Shown here piece after piece: positions 16,209 through 25,284 of a stretch of DNA of 64,000 nt. The stretch lies in NCBI GenBank assembly GCA_963848415.1, contig CAWKDN010000001.1, positions 2,108,001-2,172,000 of the forward strand, written 5' to 3'. The stretch comes from CAVQBC01 sp963848415. GTDB lineage: Bacteria > Actinomycetota > Thermoleophilia > Solirubrobacterales > Solirubrobacteraceae. The notes under the pieces are model-generated. The model saw only the letters and a program-made list of their open reading frames with translations, did no database searches and was not told the DNA's origin. Numbering within the stretch: position 1 is the first letter of the stretch; every line of letters begins with the position of its first letter. Position numbers and translations under genes: made by a program.

Positions 16209-17741
16209 CTAGGCGCGCCAGTAGCTGCGGGCGAAGAGCACGAGCACCGGCACGATCTCCAGCCGGCCGAGGTACATCTCGGCGGTGAAGACGATCTTCG
16301 AGACCTCGTTGAACGGGGCGAAGGAGCCCATCGGCCCGGCGAAGCCGATCGCCGAGCCGGCGCCGCCGAGGATGTTCCCCGAGGCCACCAGCGCCTCGAA
16401 CGCGTTGAGGTCGACGTCCTGGACCGTGGAGTCGAGCAGGATCGCCAGCGCGCCGACCGCCACGACGCCGAGGTAGAGGAAGAGGAAGACGATGATCGCG
16501 CCCAGCGTCCGCTCCTCGATCACCGAGCCGTTGAGGCGCAGCGGAGCGATCAGCTCCGGGTGGACCGTGTGGCGGAACTCACGGCGCAGCATCTTGGCCA
16601 CGACCAGGTGGCGGACGAGCTTGATCGACCCGCTGGTCGAGCCCGCCGACGCGCTCAGGAACACCACGCCGAAGAGCACGAGCGAGGTGAGCGCCGTCCA
16701 CTGGTTGAAGTCCGCGCTCGCGAAGCCCGTCGTGGTCATCATCGACACGGTGTTGAACACCGCCTGGCGCACCGCCTCGGTGCCCGAGTAGAGGTCGGCG
16801 CTCAGCAACGAGAACAGCACGACCGCGGAGGCGAGCAGCAGCAGGACGAGGTAGAGCCGGAACTCCTCGTCGCGGGCGAAGGCGCGCGGCCGGCGCAGCA
16901 GGATGCCGGCGTAGAGCAGCGCGAAGTTCGTCCCCGCCACGACCATGAAGCCCGCGACCACCCACTGGCTGGCTGGCGAGAACGGCTCGATCGAGCGTGC
17001 CTCGGTGGAGAACCCGGCGGTGGCGATCGTCGCGAACGAGTGCCCGACGGCGTTGAACGGCGTCATCCGGTCGTCGATGCCGACCAGCCCGAAGGTCGTC
17101 AGGACGGCGATCTCCAGCACGGTGATCGCGACGTAGAGCGTCACGAAGTGCCGGGCGGTCTCGCGGATGGTCGCCTCCAGGCCGATCTCCGGCCCGGGCG
17201 TCTCGGTCCGGAAGAGCGCCTGGCGCCCGCCCACGTTCAGCCGCGGCAGGACGGCCAGGAACAGGACGATGATCCCGAGGCCGCCGAGCCAGCAGGTGAA
17301 CTGGCGCCACATCGCCATCGAGCGCGGCAGCGCGTCGATGTCGGAGACCACCGTCGCGCCGGCCGAGGTGAAGCCCGACATCGACTCGAAGTAGGCGTCG
17401 ACCGGATCGGCCAGCTGCGGCTCGGCGAGCAGGTAGGGCAGGCAGCCGAAGGCCGCGAGCAGGATCCAGATCAGCGCCACCACCAGGTAGCCCTCGCGCG
17501 AGCCGATGCCCTCACGACCGCTGGTGGCGAGCTCGAGCGCCGCGCCGAGGCCCGAGGTGACGACGCCGGAGACGAGGAACGGCCACACCGGCTCGCCGTA
17601 GCCGAGCGCGACCGCGGCCGGGAACAGGAACGTCGCCCCGAGCGGCTTGACCAGCGAGCCGGCCAGGTTCAGCGACCCGCTGACGTCCACCCCGAGCCGC
17701 CTGTGATGGCGTCTGCGCCCCTCGGGCGCCGCGGTGCGCAT
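16209..17741 (-). CDS. trkH: TrkH-family potassium uptake membrane subunit
   Basis: About 493-510 residues depending on start (ATG 17741 or 17753, or GTG 17690). It is a multi-helix channel with four pore repeats: SGFTSAGATVV, SFATIATAGFSTEA, MMTTTGFASADF and NILGGAGSAIGF. TrkH passes potassium across the membrane and is gated by the cytoplasmic TrkA ring. The gene is divergent from trkA with about 57 bp between starts, so both may be driven from the same short region. The Arg/His-rich head (MRTAAPEGRRRHHRRLG) would be cytoplasmic. Confidence 0.9.
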   Translation of the reverse strand: MRTAAPEGRRRHHRRLGVDVSGSLNLAGSLVKPLGATFLFPAAVALGYGEPVWPFLVSGVVTSGLGAALELATSGREGIGSREGYLVVALIWILLAAFGCLPYLLAEPQLADPVDAYFESMSGFTSAGATVVSDIDALPRSMAMWRQFTCWLGGLGIIVLFLAVLPRLNVGGRQALFRTETPGPEIGLEATIRETARHFVTLYVAITVLEIAVLTTFGLVGIDDRMTPFNAVGHSFATIATAGFSTEARSIEPFSPASQWVVAGFMVVAGTNFALLYAGILLRRPRAFARDEEFRLYLVLLLLASAVVLFSLLSADLYSGTEAVRQAVFNTVSMMTTTGFASADFNQWTALTSLVLFGVVFLSASAGSTSGSIKLVRHLVVAKMLRREFRHTVHPELIAPLRLNGSVIEERTLGAIIVFLFLYLGVVAVGALAILLDSTVQDVDLNAFEALVASGNILGGAGSAIGFAGPMGSFAPFNEVSKIVFTAEMYLGRLEIVPVLVLFARSYWRA

Positions 17742-17798
17742 GGCGGGCATCATCCGCCATCGCCGCCGGCGGCGAGGCCGGGGCCTAAGCTCTAGGCC

Positions 17799-19121
17799 AT
17801 GCGGATCATCGTGCTCGGCGCCGGGCACGTGGGGGAGACGCTCGTGGACACGCTGCACGACGAGCACGAGCTCACGGTCGTCGACACCGACGGCGACCGG
17901 CTGTCGCTGCTCGCCGACCGCTACGACGTCCGCACCGTCCAGGGCGACGCCACGAACCGCCGGATCGTCGAGAAGGCCGGGGGCGAGCACGCGGACCTGC
18001 TGCTCGCCGCCAGCCCGCGCGAGGAGGCCAACCTGGTCTGCGCGATGCTCGTCCGGCGCTACTCGAAGGCCAAGACGGTCATGCGGACCACCAGCGCGCA
18101 GCTCCTGGACGCCTGGCGCGGCGGCGAGATCGACGTCGACTTCATGATCTCCCCTGAGCTCGAGACCGCCAACGCGATCGCGGGCATCGTCGAGCTGCCC
18201 GGCGCGCGCCAGACCGACTTCTTCGTGGACGGCAAGGTGCAGATCGTCGAGTTCGACGTCTCAGACGACGCTCCGGAGGACGAGCTGGTCGGCAAGCCGC
18301 TGCGCGAGGCTGCGCTCCCGGAGGACTCGAAGGTCGCCGGGCTGATCCGCGACGAGGAGATGCGCTTCCCGCACGGCGACGACGTCATCGGCCCGGGCGA
18401 CCGGATCGTCGTGATCGGCACGCCGGCGGCGGCGCTCGAGTGGAATCGGGTCCTCGGCCACGACCACCGGACCGTGCGCAACGTGGTGATCTTCGGCTGC
18501 GGGAGCATGGGGGTCAGCGTCGCGCGCGTCCTCTGCGAGCGTGGCCTCAACGTCCGCCTCGTCGACCGCCACGTAGACCGCGCGCGCGAGGTCGCCGAGG
18601 AGCTGCCGCAGGCACGCGTGTTCCACGCCGACGCCTTTGACCGCCGCTTCCTCGAGCGCCAGCGCATCAGCAGCGCCGCGGCCGTCTTCGCGATGAACGA
18701 CGACTCCAACAACCTCTTCGGCGCGATCCTCGCCAAGCTGCACGGCGTCGAGCTGACGATCACGCTCGTGCACGACCCGGCGTCGGCCGAGGTCTACGAG
18801 CGCGGCGGCGTCGACGTCGCCATCAACCCGCGCGACGTGACTGCGGAGGAGATGATCCGCTTCGCGCACGACTCGCGCATCCAGCAGATCTCGATGCTCG
18901 AGGGTCACCGCTACGAGGTGCTCGACGTCACCGTGCGCTCCGACTCGCGGCTCACCAACACGCCGTTCAAGGAGCTGCCGACCTCGAACTCGCTGATCGG
19001 CGCCGTCGTGCGCGACGAGGAGGTGCTCTTCCCACACGGGACCGACGTCCTGGAGGCCGGCGACCGCGCGATCCTCTTCGTCGAGTCGGCCAAGGCCTCG
19101 ACCGTCGCGAAGGCGCTCTGA
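17799..19121 (+). CDS. trkA: TrkA potassium uptake regulatory subunit
   Basis: 440 residues with two tandem RCK modules. RCK-N 1 begins MRIIVLGAGHVGETLVD with acidic VVDTDGDR for the nucleotide ribose. RCK-C 1 lies around 145-220 (IGPGDRIVVIG). RCK-N 2 (VVIFGCGSMGVSVARVLC, LVDRHVDR) and RCK-C 2 (LEAGDRAILFVE) follow. NAD(H) or ATP binding to the ring gates the TrkH pore. Its partner trkH is divergent rather than co-directional. Confidence 0.92.
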   Translation: MRIIVLGAGHVGETLVDTLHDEHELTVVDTDGDRLSLLADRYDVRTVQGDATNRRIVEKAGGEHADLLLAASPREEANLVCAMLVRRYSKAKTVMRTTSAQLLDAWRGGEIDVDFMISPELETANAIAGIVELPGARQTDFFVDGKVQIVEFDVSDDAPEDELVGKPLREAALPEDSKVAGLIRDEEMRFPHGDDVIGPGDRIVVIGTPAAALEWNRVLGHDHRTVRNVVIFGCGSMGVSVARVLCERGLNVRLVDRHVDRAREVAEELPQARVFHADAFDRRFLERQRISSAAAVFAMNDDSNNLFGAILAKLHGVELTITLVHDPASAEVYERGGVDVAINPRDVTAEEMIRFAHDSRIQQISMLEGHRYEVLDVTVRSDSRLTNTPFKELPTSNSLIGAVVRDEEVLFPHGTDVLEAGDRAILFVESAKASTVAKAL

Positions 19122-19180
19122 GCCGCCGGCCCGACCAACCGTTTCCCGCGGGCGCGCGTGAGGCGATCGCGGCGATCGCG

Positions 19181-20473
19181 GTGGGCTTCACGGAGCACGA
19201 CGCGGGCGTCGTCTCGACCGACCCGCTCGCCTGGGAGGGCTACGAGGCCCAGCGCGAGCGCGCCCGCGAGCGCTCCGGCGAGCCCGAGTCGGTCGTCTGC
19301 GGCGCGGCGCGCGTCGGCGCGGTCGACGTCGAGCTGATCGCCTTCGATTTCCGCCACATCGGCGGCTCGATGGGCGAGGCCACCGGGCGCAAGATCACCG
19401 GCGCCTTCGACCGCGCGATCGCCGCCCGCCGGCCCGTCGTCTCGCTGGTGGCCTCGGGCGGCTCGCGGATGCAGGAGGGGATGCGCTCGTTGCTGCAGCT
19501 CCAGCGCATCGCCGCCGCCGCCCACCGCGCACGGGCGGCGGGGATCCCGCACGTCAGCGTGGTGCGCAGCCCGACGACCGGCGGCGTATGGGCCGCGCTG
19601 GCGGCCGGCGCGGACGTGCTGCTCGCCCTGCCCGACGCCGCCGTGGCGTTCGCGGGCCATCGCGTGCGGGCCGGGGGCGGCGAGGAGCGGGACGCCGAGG
19701 CGTTCACCAGCGAGGGCAAGCTCGCCGACGGGCAGGTCGACGAGGTCGTCGAGCCCGGCGAGCTGCCGGCGGTGCTCGCCCGCCTGCTCGAGCTGCTGCA
19801 GCCCGCGCCGCCGCAGCCGCCGGCCGCCGCCGAGGTGCCCGCCGCGCTCGGGCGCGCCGACCTGCCCGAGGACGGCTGGAGCGCGGTCCAGCGCGCCCGC
19901 CACCCCGATCGCCCGCGCGCGCCCGCCTACCTCGACGCCCACTTCGACGCGCGCGTGCCGCTCGGCGGCGACCGGGCCGGCGGCGCGGGGCACGGGATGC
20001 TCTGCGGGCTCGGGCGCCGGGCGGGGCGCACGATCGCCTACGCCGCCCAGGACGGCACCGCCACCGCCGCCGACGGCTATCGCACGGCGACGCGGCTGCT
20101 GGGGCTGGCCGGCCGGCTCGAGCTGCCGGTGCTCACGCTCGTCGACACCCCCGGGGCCGCCAACGACGCGCGCGCCGAGCACGCGGGCATCGGCCCCGCG
20201 CTGGCCGGGCTCTTCGGCGCCATGGCCGCCACTCGCGTGCCCGTCACCACGCTCGTCATCGGCGAGGGCGGCTCGGGCGGCGCGCTCGCGCTGACCTCGC
20301 CCGACCGCGTCTGGATCACCCCCGACGCCTACTACTCGGTCATCTCCCCCGAGGCCGCCACCGCGATCCTCAAGCTCGACCCGGCGCAGGCGCCGGTGAC
20401 GGCCGACCGCCTGCGGCTCCGCCCCCAGGACCTGGTCGAGCTCGGGGTCGTCCGCGGGATCGCCGGGGCCTAG
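19181..20473 (+). CDS. Fused acetyl/acyl-CoA carboxylase carboxyltransferase (beta-alpha)
   Basis: 430 residues. Two crotonase-fold halves sit in one chain: the first (about 1-210) has FRHIGGSMGEATGRKI and VASGGSRMQEGMRSL; the second (about 225-430) has VLTLVDTPGAAND and VIGEGGSGGALALTSPD, matching AccD-like and AccA-like parts. The reaction transfers carboxyl from carboxybiotin to an acyl-CoA. The classical AccD zinc finger is missing. GTG 19181 is the first clear start; the frame is open back to the trkA stop, so a CTG start at 19118 overlapping it cannot be excluded. No biotin carboxylase lies in the window. Confidence 0.8.
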   Translation: MGFTEHDAGVVSTDPLAWEGYEAQRERARERSGEPESVVCGAARVGAVDVELIAFDFRHIGGSMGEATGRKITGAFDRAIAARRPVVSLVASGGSRMQEGMRSLLQLQRIAAAAHRARAAGIPHVSVVRSPTTGGVWAALAAGADVLLALPDAAVAFAGHRVRAGGGEERDAEAFTSEGKLADGQVDEVVEPGELPAVLARLLELLQPAPPQPPAAAEVPAALGRADLPEDGWSAVQRARHPDRPRAPAYLDAHFDARVPLGGDRAGGAGHGMLCGLGRRAGRTIAYAAQDGTATAADGYRTATRLLGLAGRLELPVLTLVDTPGAANDARAEHAGIGPALAGLFGAMAATRVPVTTLVIGEGGSGGALALTSPDRVWITPDAYYSVISPEAATAILKLDPAQAPVTADRLRLRPQDLVELGVVRGIAGA

Positions 20474-20479
20474 CGCGGG

Positions 20480-21223
20480 TCAGACGCGCTCGGTCCTGGG
20501 CGACTCGGCCTTCTGCCACGGCGGCGCGGTCGTCCCCAGCCGCGCCACGAGGTAGAGGTGTGCGCCGATAAGCGTCGCCATGAGGCCGGGCACGAGCAGC
20601 ATGTGGATGGCGTAGAAGCGCGACAGCGTCGTCGCTCCGAACTCCGCCCCCCCGCGCAGGAAGTCACCGAGGAACGGGCCGACGAACGGACCGGTCGCCG
20701 TGATGTTCGAGGCCACGACCGTCGCCCAGTAGGAGCGCTGGTCGAACGGCAGCAGGTACCCCGTCAGCCCCATCAGGAAGGTGAGGATGAGAAGCACCAC
20801 GCCGATCAGCCACGTGATCTCTCGCGGGTACTTGTACGCGCCGAAGAAGAAGGTGCGCGCCATGTGCAGGAAGATCAGCACGGTCATGACGGTCGCGCCC
20901 CACTTGTGCATCCCGCGGACGAGCTCGCCGAGGAAGACGTCGTTGGTGATCCTCCGCACCGACTCGTACGCGCCGCCGGCCGAGGGGTCGTAGTACATGG
21001 CGAGGAAGACGCCGGTCACGGCCTGGGAGAGGAACGCGAACAGCGTCGCCGAGCCGAGCGTGTAGAACCAGTTCGTCCCCTTGGGCACCCTGCGGAACAC
21101 GACCCAGCGCAGACCGCCCGTGAACGACGTGCGCTCGTCGATCCAGTCGGCGGCGGAGACGCCCGCCTCGCGGGCCTGGTCGATCGGCTCCGGTGGCGGC
21201 TTGTCGCCAGGTCGTGGCGGCAT
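20480..21223 (-). CDS. Cytochrome b6-type (cytochrome b N-terminal domain) protein, solitary
   Basis: 247 residues with four core helices and two b-heme sites. Ligands are His106 (LVRGMHKWGA), His120 (LIFLHMARTFFFG), His207 (YAIHMLLVPG) and His222 (IGAHLYLVARLG). The second pair is separated by 14 residues, the b6 spacing rather than the 13 of mitochondrial-type cytochrome b. It would transfer electrons from quinol in the membrane. No Rieske protein, cytochrome c or subunit IV gene lies beside it, which is unusual; those could be elsewhere. The start ATG 21223 gives MPPRPGDKPPPEPIDQ, a Pro-rich cytoplasmic head. Confidence 0.87.
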   Translation of the reverse strand: MPPRPGDKPPPEPIDQAREAGVSAADWIDERTSFTGGLRWVVFRRVPKGTNWFYTLGSATLFAFLSQAVTGVFLAMYYDPSAGGAYESVRRITNDVFLGELVRGMHKWGATVMTVLIFLHMARTFFFGAYKYPREITWLIGVVLLILTFLMGLTGYLLPFDQRSYWATVVASNITATGPFVGPFLGDFLRGGAEFGATTLSRFYAIHMLLVPGLMATLIGAHLYLVARLGTTAPPWQKAESPRTERV

Positions 21224-21246
21224 GCGGCGTAGGGGCAGCGGGAGCC

Positions 21247-21489
21247 TCACGGGATGTCGACCTCGGTGACCCGCGTGGCGGTGGCCCGTTCGGCGACATA
21301 GAACGGGAGTTGTGCGAGCGCTTGCGCTTCGGTTGCCGCGTTGACGGTCCACCAGATCGCGTGTCCGCCGAACGTGCACGAGGCGATCGCCGTGCGGTGG
21401 CGCAGATCGCTTTCGTGTCCACGGAAGGAGGCGAACACCACGCCGCATTCGAGCGGATCGTGCCGATGCTCGAGCAGGAACCGTGCCAT
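21247..21489 (-). CDS. Small conserved-looking protein of unknown function
   Basis: 80 residues from ATG 21489 (an upstream ATG would add 15 residues of doubtful coding character). Sequence begins MARFLLEHRHDPLECGVVF and ends PFYVAERATATRVTEVDIP. The hydrophobic pattern and size resemble ferredoxin-like alpha/beta stress or YCII/muconolactone-type dimeric barrels, but no family is asserted. It lies 23 bp upstream of the cytochrome b gene on the same strand and may be co-transcribed. It is divergent from the LuxR-type regulator. Confidence 0.55.
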   Translation of the reverse strand: MARFLLEHRHDPLECGVVFASFRGHESDLRHRTAIASCTFGGHAIWWTVNAATEAQALAQLPFYVAERATATRVTEVDIP

Positions 21490-21566
21490 GCGGCGAGCAT
21501 GGCGGTGGCCGGGAGCCCCGACATCGGGGTTCAACCCTGAGTAGGGTCGTCGCGACGGAGCCAGTC

Positions 21567-24488
21567 ATGGCCGAGCTCGTCGAAAACCTGATCGGGCGTG
21601 CCGCGGAGGTCGGCTGGTTCGACACGGCGATCACCCACCTCGCCACCCGCACGCCGCTGGCCCTCGACCTCGTCGGTGAACCGGGGATCGGCAAGACCCG
21701 GCTCTTGGCCGAGCTTGGGCGTCGAGCCGATGCGCGCGGGCAGCTCGTGCTCTCCGGGTGTGCGTCAGAGCTCGAGCGCGACCTGCCGTTCTGGGTGTTC
21801 GTCGACGCGCTCGACGAGTACGTCGAAGGGCTCGATCCGCGCCGGCTGGACCGTTTGAGCGATGACGTCCGCGTCGAGCTCGCGCACGTGCTGCCATCGC
21901 TGGGGTCGGCCAACGGTGCGCCCACGGGGTGGCACGACGAGCGCTATCGGGCGCACCGCGCGATCCGTGAGCTCCTCGAGCAGCTCTCGGCGACCAAGCC
22001 GCTCGTGCTCGCTCTCGACGACCTGCAGTGGGCGGACGCGGCGTCCGTTGAGCTGATCGGCGCGCTGCTGCGCCGGCCGCCCGGCGGCGGGGTGCTGATG
22101 GCAATGGCCAGACGGACCGAGCCGTCGCCGCCGCGGCTGTCGGCTGCGCTCGAACGGGCCCATCGCCTCGGCTCGCTGACCCGGCTTGAGCCGCGTCGGC
22201 TGACGCGGGCGGAGTCGGCCGCACTGCTCGGCGACGCCGTCGACGTGGAGCTGGCGAGCGTGCTGTACCAGGAGAGCGGCGGAAATCCGTTCTACCTCGA
22301 GCAGCTCGGCCGGTCGTCCTTCGGTCCGCCGGGGCAGCCGGCCGTTGGCTCGGCGATGATCTTCGGCCCGGTCACGGTGCCGCCGATGGTGGCCGCGGCG
22401 CTGATCGAGGAGCTCGCAGCGCTGTCCTCGGCGGCGCGGTGTGCCCTGGAGGGCGCAGCGGTGGTCGGCGACCCGTTCGAGTTCGAGCTCGCGGCGGCGT
22501 CGGCCGGGCTACCGGACGCGACGGCCGCGACTGCGCTCGACGAGCTGCTTCAGCACGGCCTCGTGCGCCAGACGGAGGTCCCGCGTCGCTTCGGCTTCCG
22601 CCACCCGCTGGTGCGCCGAGCGGTCTACGAGGCGACCGCTCCCGGCTGGCGCCTCACCGCTCACGAGCGCAGCGCGGCAGCGCTCTCGGCACGAGGCGCC
22701 GCTGCTGTGGCCCAAGCCCCGCATGTGGAGTGCTTCGCCCGCCAGGGCGACGCCGCCGCCGTGGCGGTCCTGCGCGCCGCGGGCGACGCCGCTGCGCCGC
22801 GGGCACCGGCGAGCGCCGCTCGTTGGTTCGGCGGGGCGTTGCGCCTGCTGCCCGACGCCGCGGCAGCCGAGGAGCGCGTCGAGCTCCTGCTCGCACTCGC
22901 CGGCGCGCTGGCGGCGAGCGGCCAGTTCGCCGACAGCCATGCCGCCCTGCTCGAGAGCCTCACCCTCGTGCCCGCCGAGAGCACCGCGACGCGCGTGAAG
23001 CTGATCACCGCCTGCGCGGGGATCGAGCATCTGCTCGGCCGTCACGACCAGGCGCACGAGCGGCTCGCTCGCGCCTTGCGCGAGATCCGGCAGCCCGACT
23101 CGCCAGAGGCGGTCGCGCTGATGCTCGAGCTCGCGATCGGCGCCTTCTACCGGGTGGAGTACGACGCGATGCACGGGTGGGCGATGCGCGCCGTGAACAC
23201 CGCGGACGGGCTCGGTCGGCCGTCGCTGACCGCGGCGGCGATCGCGACGCTCGCCCTGGCGTGCACCTGTACCGGAGCGATCAGTGAAGCCGAGGCCCAC
23301 CGCCGGCACGCCGCTGGGCTGATCGACGCGCTGTCCGACGAGGAGCTCGGCGCGCGCCTCGACGCCGCGACGAACCTCGCCACCGCGGAGGTGTACCTCG
23401 ACCGCTACGACGAGGCGAAGCAGCGCTGCGAGCGCGCCATCGGGGTGGCGCGCGCGACGGGTCAGGGAGCGCGGTTCCCAATCCTCACCGTGCTGCTGGG
23501 CGCGGTCACGCTGATGGCGGGGCGACCCGCCGAGGCCGCCGAGCTGCTCGAGGGCGCCGTCGAGGCGGCCCGCCTGTCCGGCAACGATCAGGTGCTCGCG
23601 TTGAACCTGCTCAACCAGGCGCACGCGGTGCTCGACGAAGGGGACGTGGGCACTGCGATCGCGCTCGCGGAGGAGAGCGTGGCGCTGGGGCATGAGCTCG
23701 ACGACAGCCTCCTCGGCCACTGGGCGGCGGAGGCACTCGCCGCGGCGCTGCTGGAGGCGCGCGAGCCCGAGCGCGCGGTCGCGCTGCTGCTCACCGCGGC
23801 GGGCGGCGAGAAGCTCTCCGCGATCCCCAGCGGATTCCGCGTCAACGCGCTGGAGCTGCTGGTCCGCTGCCTGCTCGCGCTCGGGCGGGGGGAGGACGCG
23901 ACGCGCGCCGCCGGTCACGCCACGGATGCCGCCGCTGCCCTCGGCCTCGGTGTCGCCCGCTGCATGGCACATCGCGCCTCCGCGGCCGTAGCGCTCGACG
24001 CGGGCGACGCCGCGGTGGCCATCGAGCAGGCACGGGCGGCGACCGCTGCCGCCGAGGCCACCCGCGTGCCGATCGAGGCGGCGCGGTCACGGATACTCAC
24101 CGGGCGGGGCCTGGCGATGGCGGGCCGCCGGGATTCCGCCGTCGCAGAGCTCGAGCGCGCGGCGAGCGAGCTCGAGGCGTGCGGCGCGCTGCGCTGGCGC
24201 GACGAGGCGGAGCATGAGCTGCGCCGACTGGGCCGCCACATCCACCGGCGCAGCCGCCCTGCTCGGGTCAACGGCATCGGCGTGGCATCGCTGACCGCAC
24301 GGGAGCTCGAGGTCGGGCGCCTGGTGGTCGATCGCAGGACCAACGCCGAGATCGCCGCGACGTTGTTCCTCAGCCGCAAGACGATCGAGACGCACCTGCG
24401 CAACATCTTCTACAAGCTCGGCGTGTCGTCGCGCGTGGACGTGGCCCGTGCCATCGAACGGGCTGACGCGGCCGGCGTCGAGGACTAA
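21567..24488 (+). CDS. Large ATP-binding LuxR-family regulator (LAL/MalT-like)
   Basis: 973 residues. The N-terminal ATPase has Walker A (GEPGIGKTRLLAEL, about 37-50) and Walker B (LVLALDDLQWADAAS, about 146-160). A long helical repeat region, TPR-like, spans about 400-890. A C-terminal LuxR helix-turn-helix follows (LTARELEVGRLVVDRRTNAE, FLSRKTIETHLRNIFYKLG). Such large regulators of the LuxR family act as ATP-dependent activators of neighbouring operons. ATG 21567 has GGAG eight bases upstream. The stop is followed by 168 bp holding two palindrome-like sites, then two membrane-protein genes that may be its targets. Confidence 0.88.
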   Translation: MAELVENLIGRAAEVGWFDTAITHLATRTPLALDLVGEPGIGKTRLLAELGRRADARGQLVLSGCASELERDLPFWVFVDALDEYVEGLDPRRLDRLSDDVRVELAHVLPSLGSANGAPTGWHDERYRAHRAIRELLEQLSATKPLVLALDDLQWADAASVELIGALLRRPPGGGVLMAMARRTEPSPPRLSAALERAHRLGSLTRLEPRRLTRAESAALLGDAVDVELASVLYQESGGNPFYLEQLGRSSFGPPGQPAVGSAMIFGPVTVPPMVAAALIEELAALSSAARCALEGAAVVGDPFEFELAAASAGLPDATAATALDELLQHGLVRQTEVPRRFGFRHPLVRRAVYEATAPGWRLTAHERSAAALSARGAAAVAQAPHVECFARQGDAAAVAVLRAAGDAAAPRAPASAARWFGGALRLLPDAAAAEERVELLLALAGALAASGQFADSHAALLESLTLVPAESTATRVKLITACAGIEHLLGRHDQAHERLARALREIRQPDSPEAVALMLELAIGAFYRVEYDAMHGWAMRAVNTADGLGRPSLTAAAIATLALACTCTGAISEAEAHRRHAAGLIDALSDEELGARLDAATNLATAEVYLDRYDEAKQRCERAIGVARATGQGARFPILTVLLGAVTLMAGRPAEAAELLEGAVEAARLSGNDQVLALNLLNQAHAVLDEGDVGTAIALAEESVALGHELDDSLLGHWAAEALAAALLEAREPERAVALLLTAAGGEKLSAIPSGFRVNALELLVRCLLALGRGEDATRAAGHATDAAAALGLGVARCMAHRASAAVALDAGDAAVAIEQARAATAAAEATRVPIEAARSRILTGRGLAMAGRRDSAVAELERAASELEACGALRWRDEAEHELRRLGRHIHRRSRPARVNGIGVASLTARELEVGRLVVDRRTNAEIAATLFLSRKTIETHLRNIFYKLGVSSRVDVARAIERADAAGVED

Positions 24489-24571
24489 GGCCGCCGGCGC
24501 GAGATCGCTGGGGAACTCGTCGGCCTGGGCCAGGGATGCCCCCTCAAAGCGCCTCGTTTCTCCGGGTGCTG

Positions 24572-24622
24572 ATCAGGGTGGGCCCTGACTTCTCTGCGGC
24601 CGGAATCAGGGTCGGGCCCCGA
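24572..24622. promoter_or_regulatory. Twin palindrome-like operator candidates
   Basis: ATCAGGGTGGGCCCTGA (24572-24588) and ATCAGGGTCGGGCCCCGA (24605-24622) are related imperfect palindromes with starts 33 bp apart, about three helical turns. They lie 35-85 bp upstream of the ATG at 24657 and directly downstream of the large LuxR-type regulator gene, a suitable position for activator binding. Confidence 0.42.
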
Positions 24623-24656
24623 TGTCGCGGCGCCGACCACGCGGCAGGCTCGTTCC

Positions 24657-25190
24657 ATGTCTGCCACTACCACCACAAAGCCCACGGCCGAGCGCCGGGT
24701 CGCCAAGCTCTTCGGCCTCGAGGGCGAGGCGTGGATGCGCCACGCGAACCCGGTCAGCGTCTGGACGCGGTTCTCCGTCGTCTCGCTGCTCGCCGTCTCG
24801 ATCTGGAGCCGCGACTGGATCGGCTGGCTGTGCCTGATCCCGATCGCGCTGTCGGTGATCTGGATGTTCGTCAACCCCCTGCTGTTCACGGCGCCGCGGT
24901 CCACGCGCAACTGGGCGTCCAAGGGCGTCTTCGGCGAGCGGATCTGGGCGGACCGCGACAGTGTCGAGATCCCGCCGCAGTTCAGGTCGGCGGTGCCGCG
25001 CGTCGCGAACGCGTTCTCGACCCTCGGGCTCGCGCTGCTCGCCTACGGTCTCGTCGAGCTGAGCCTCCTGCCCGTCCTCGCCGGCATCGTCATCGTGCAC
25101 CTGGGCAAGCTCTGGTTCCTCGACCGCATGGTCCTCCTCTTCGAGGACATGAAGGGTCGCAACGCCACCTACGCGCGGTGGGAGTACTGA
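24657..25190 (+). CDS. Membrane protein, DUF6653-like
   Basis: 177 residues with two pairs of hydrophobic helices (about 42-75 and 120-150). The motif AWMRHANPVSVWTRFSVVSL near the N-terminus and the end WFLDRMVLLFEDMKG recall the uncharacterised DUF6653 family; this assignment is from memory and moderate. No catalytic residues are evident. It lies downstream of the large LuxR-type regulator and the twin operator-like sites. Confidence 0.7.
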   Translation: MSATTTTKPTAERRVAKLFGLEGEAWMRHANPVSVWTRFSVVSLLAVSIWSRDWIGWLCLIPIALSVIWMFVNPLLFTAPRSTRNWASKGVFGERIWADRDSVEIPPQFRSAVPRVANAFSTLGLALLAYGLVELSLLPVLAGIVIVHLGKLWFLDRMVLLFEDMKGRNATYARWEY

Positions 25191-25284
25191 CCGGCGCGTC
25201 CGGCAGCGCTCGGCCCGTCCCGGCCCGACGCCTTTCTGGTAGGGATGGGTCGCGGGACCAGACCGATCTCCGAGGAGGCCTTCG

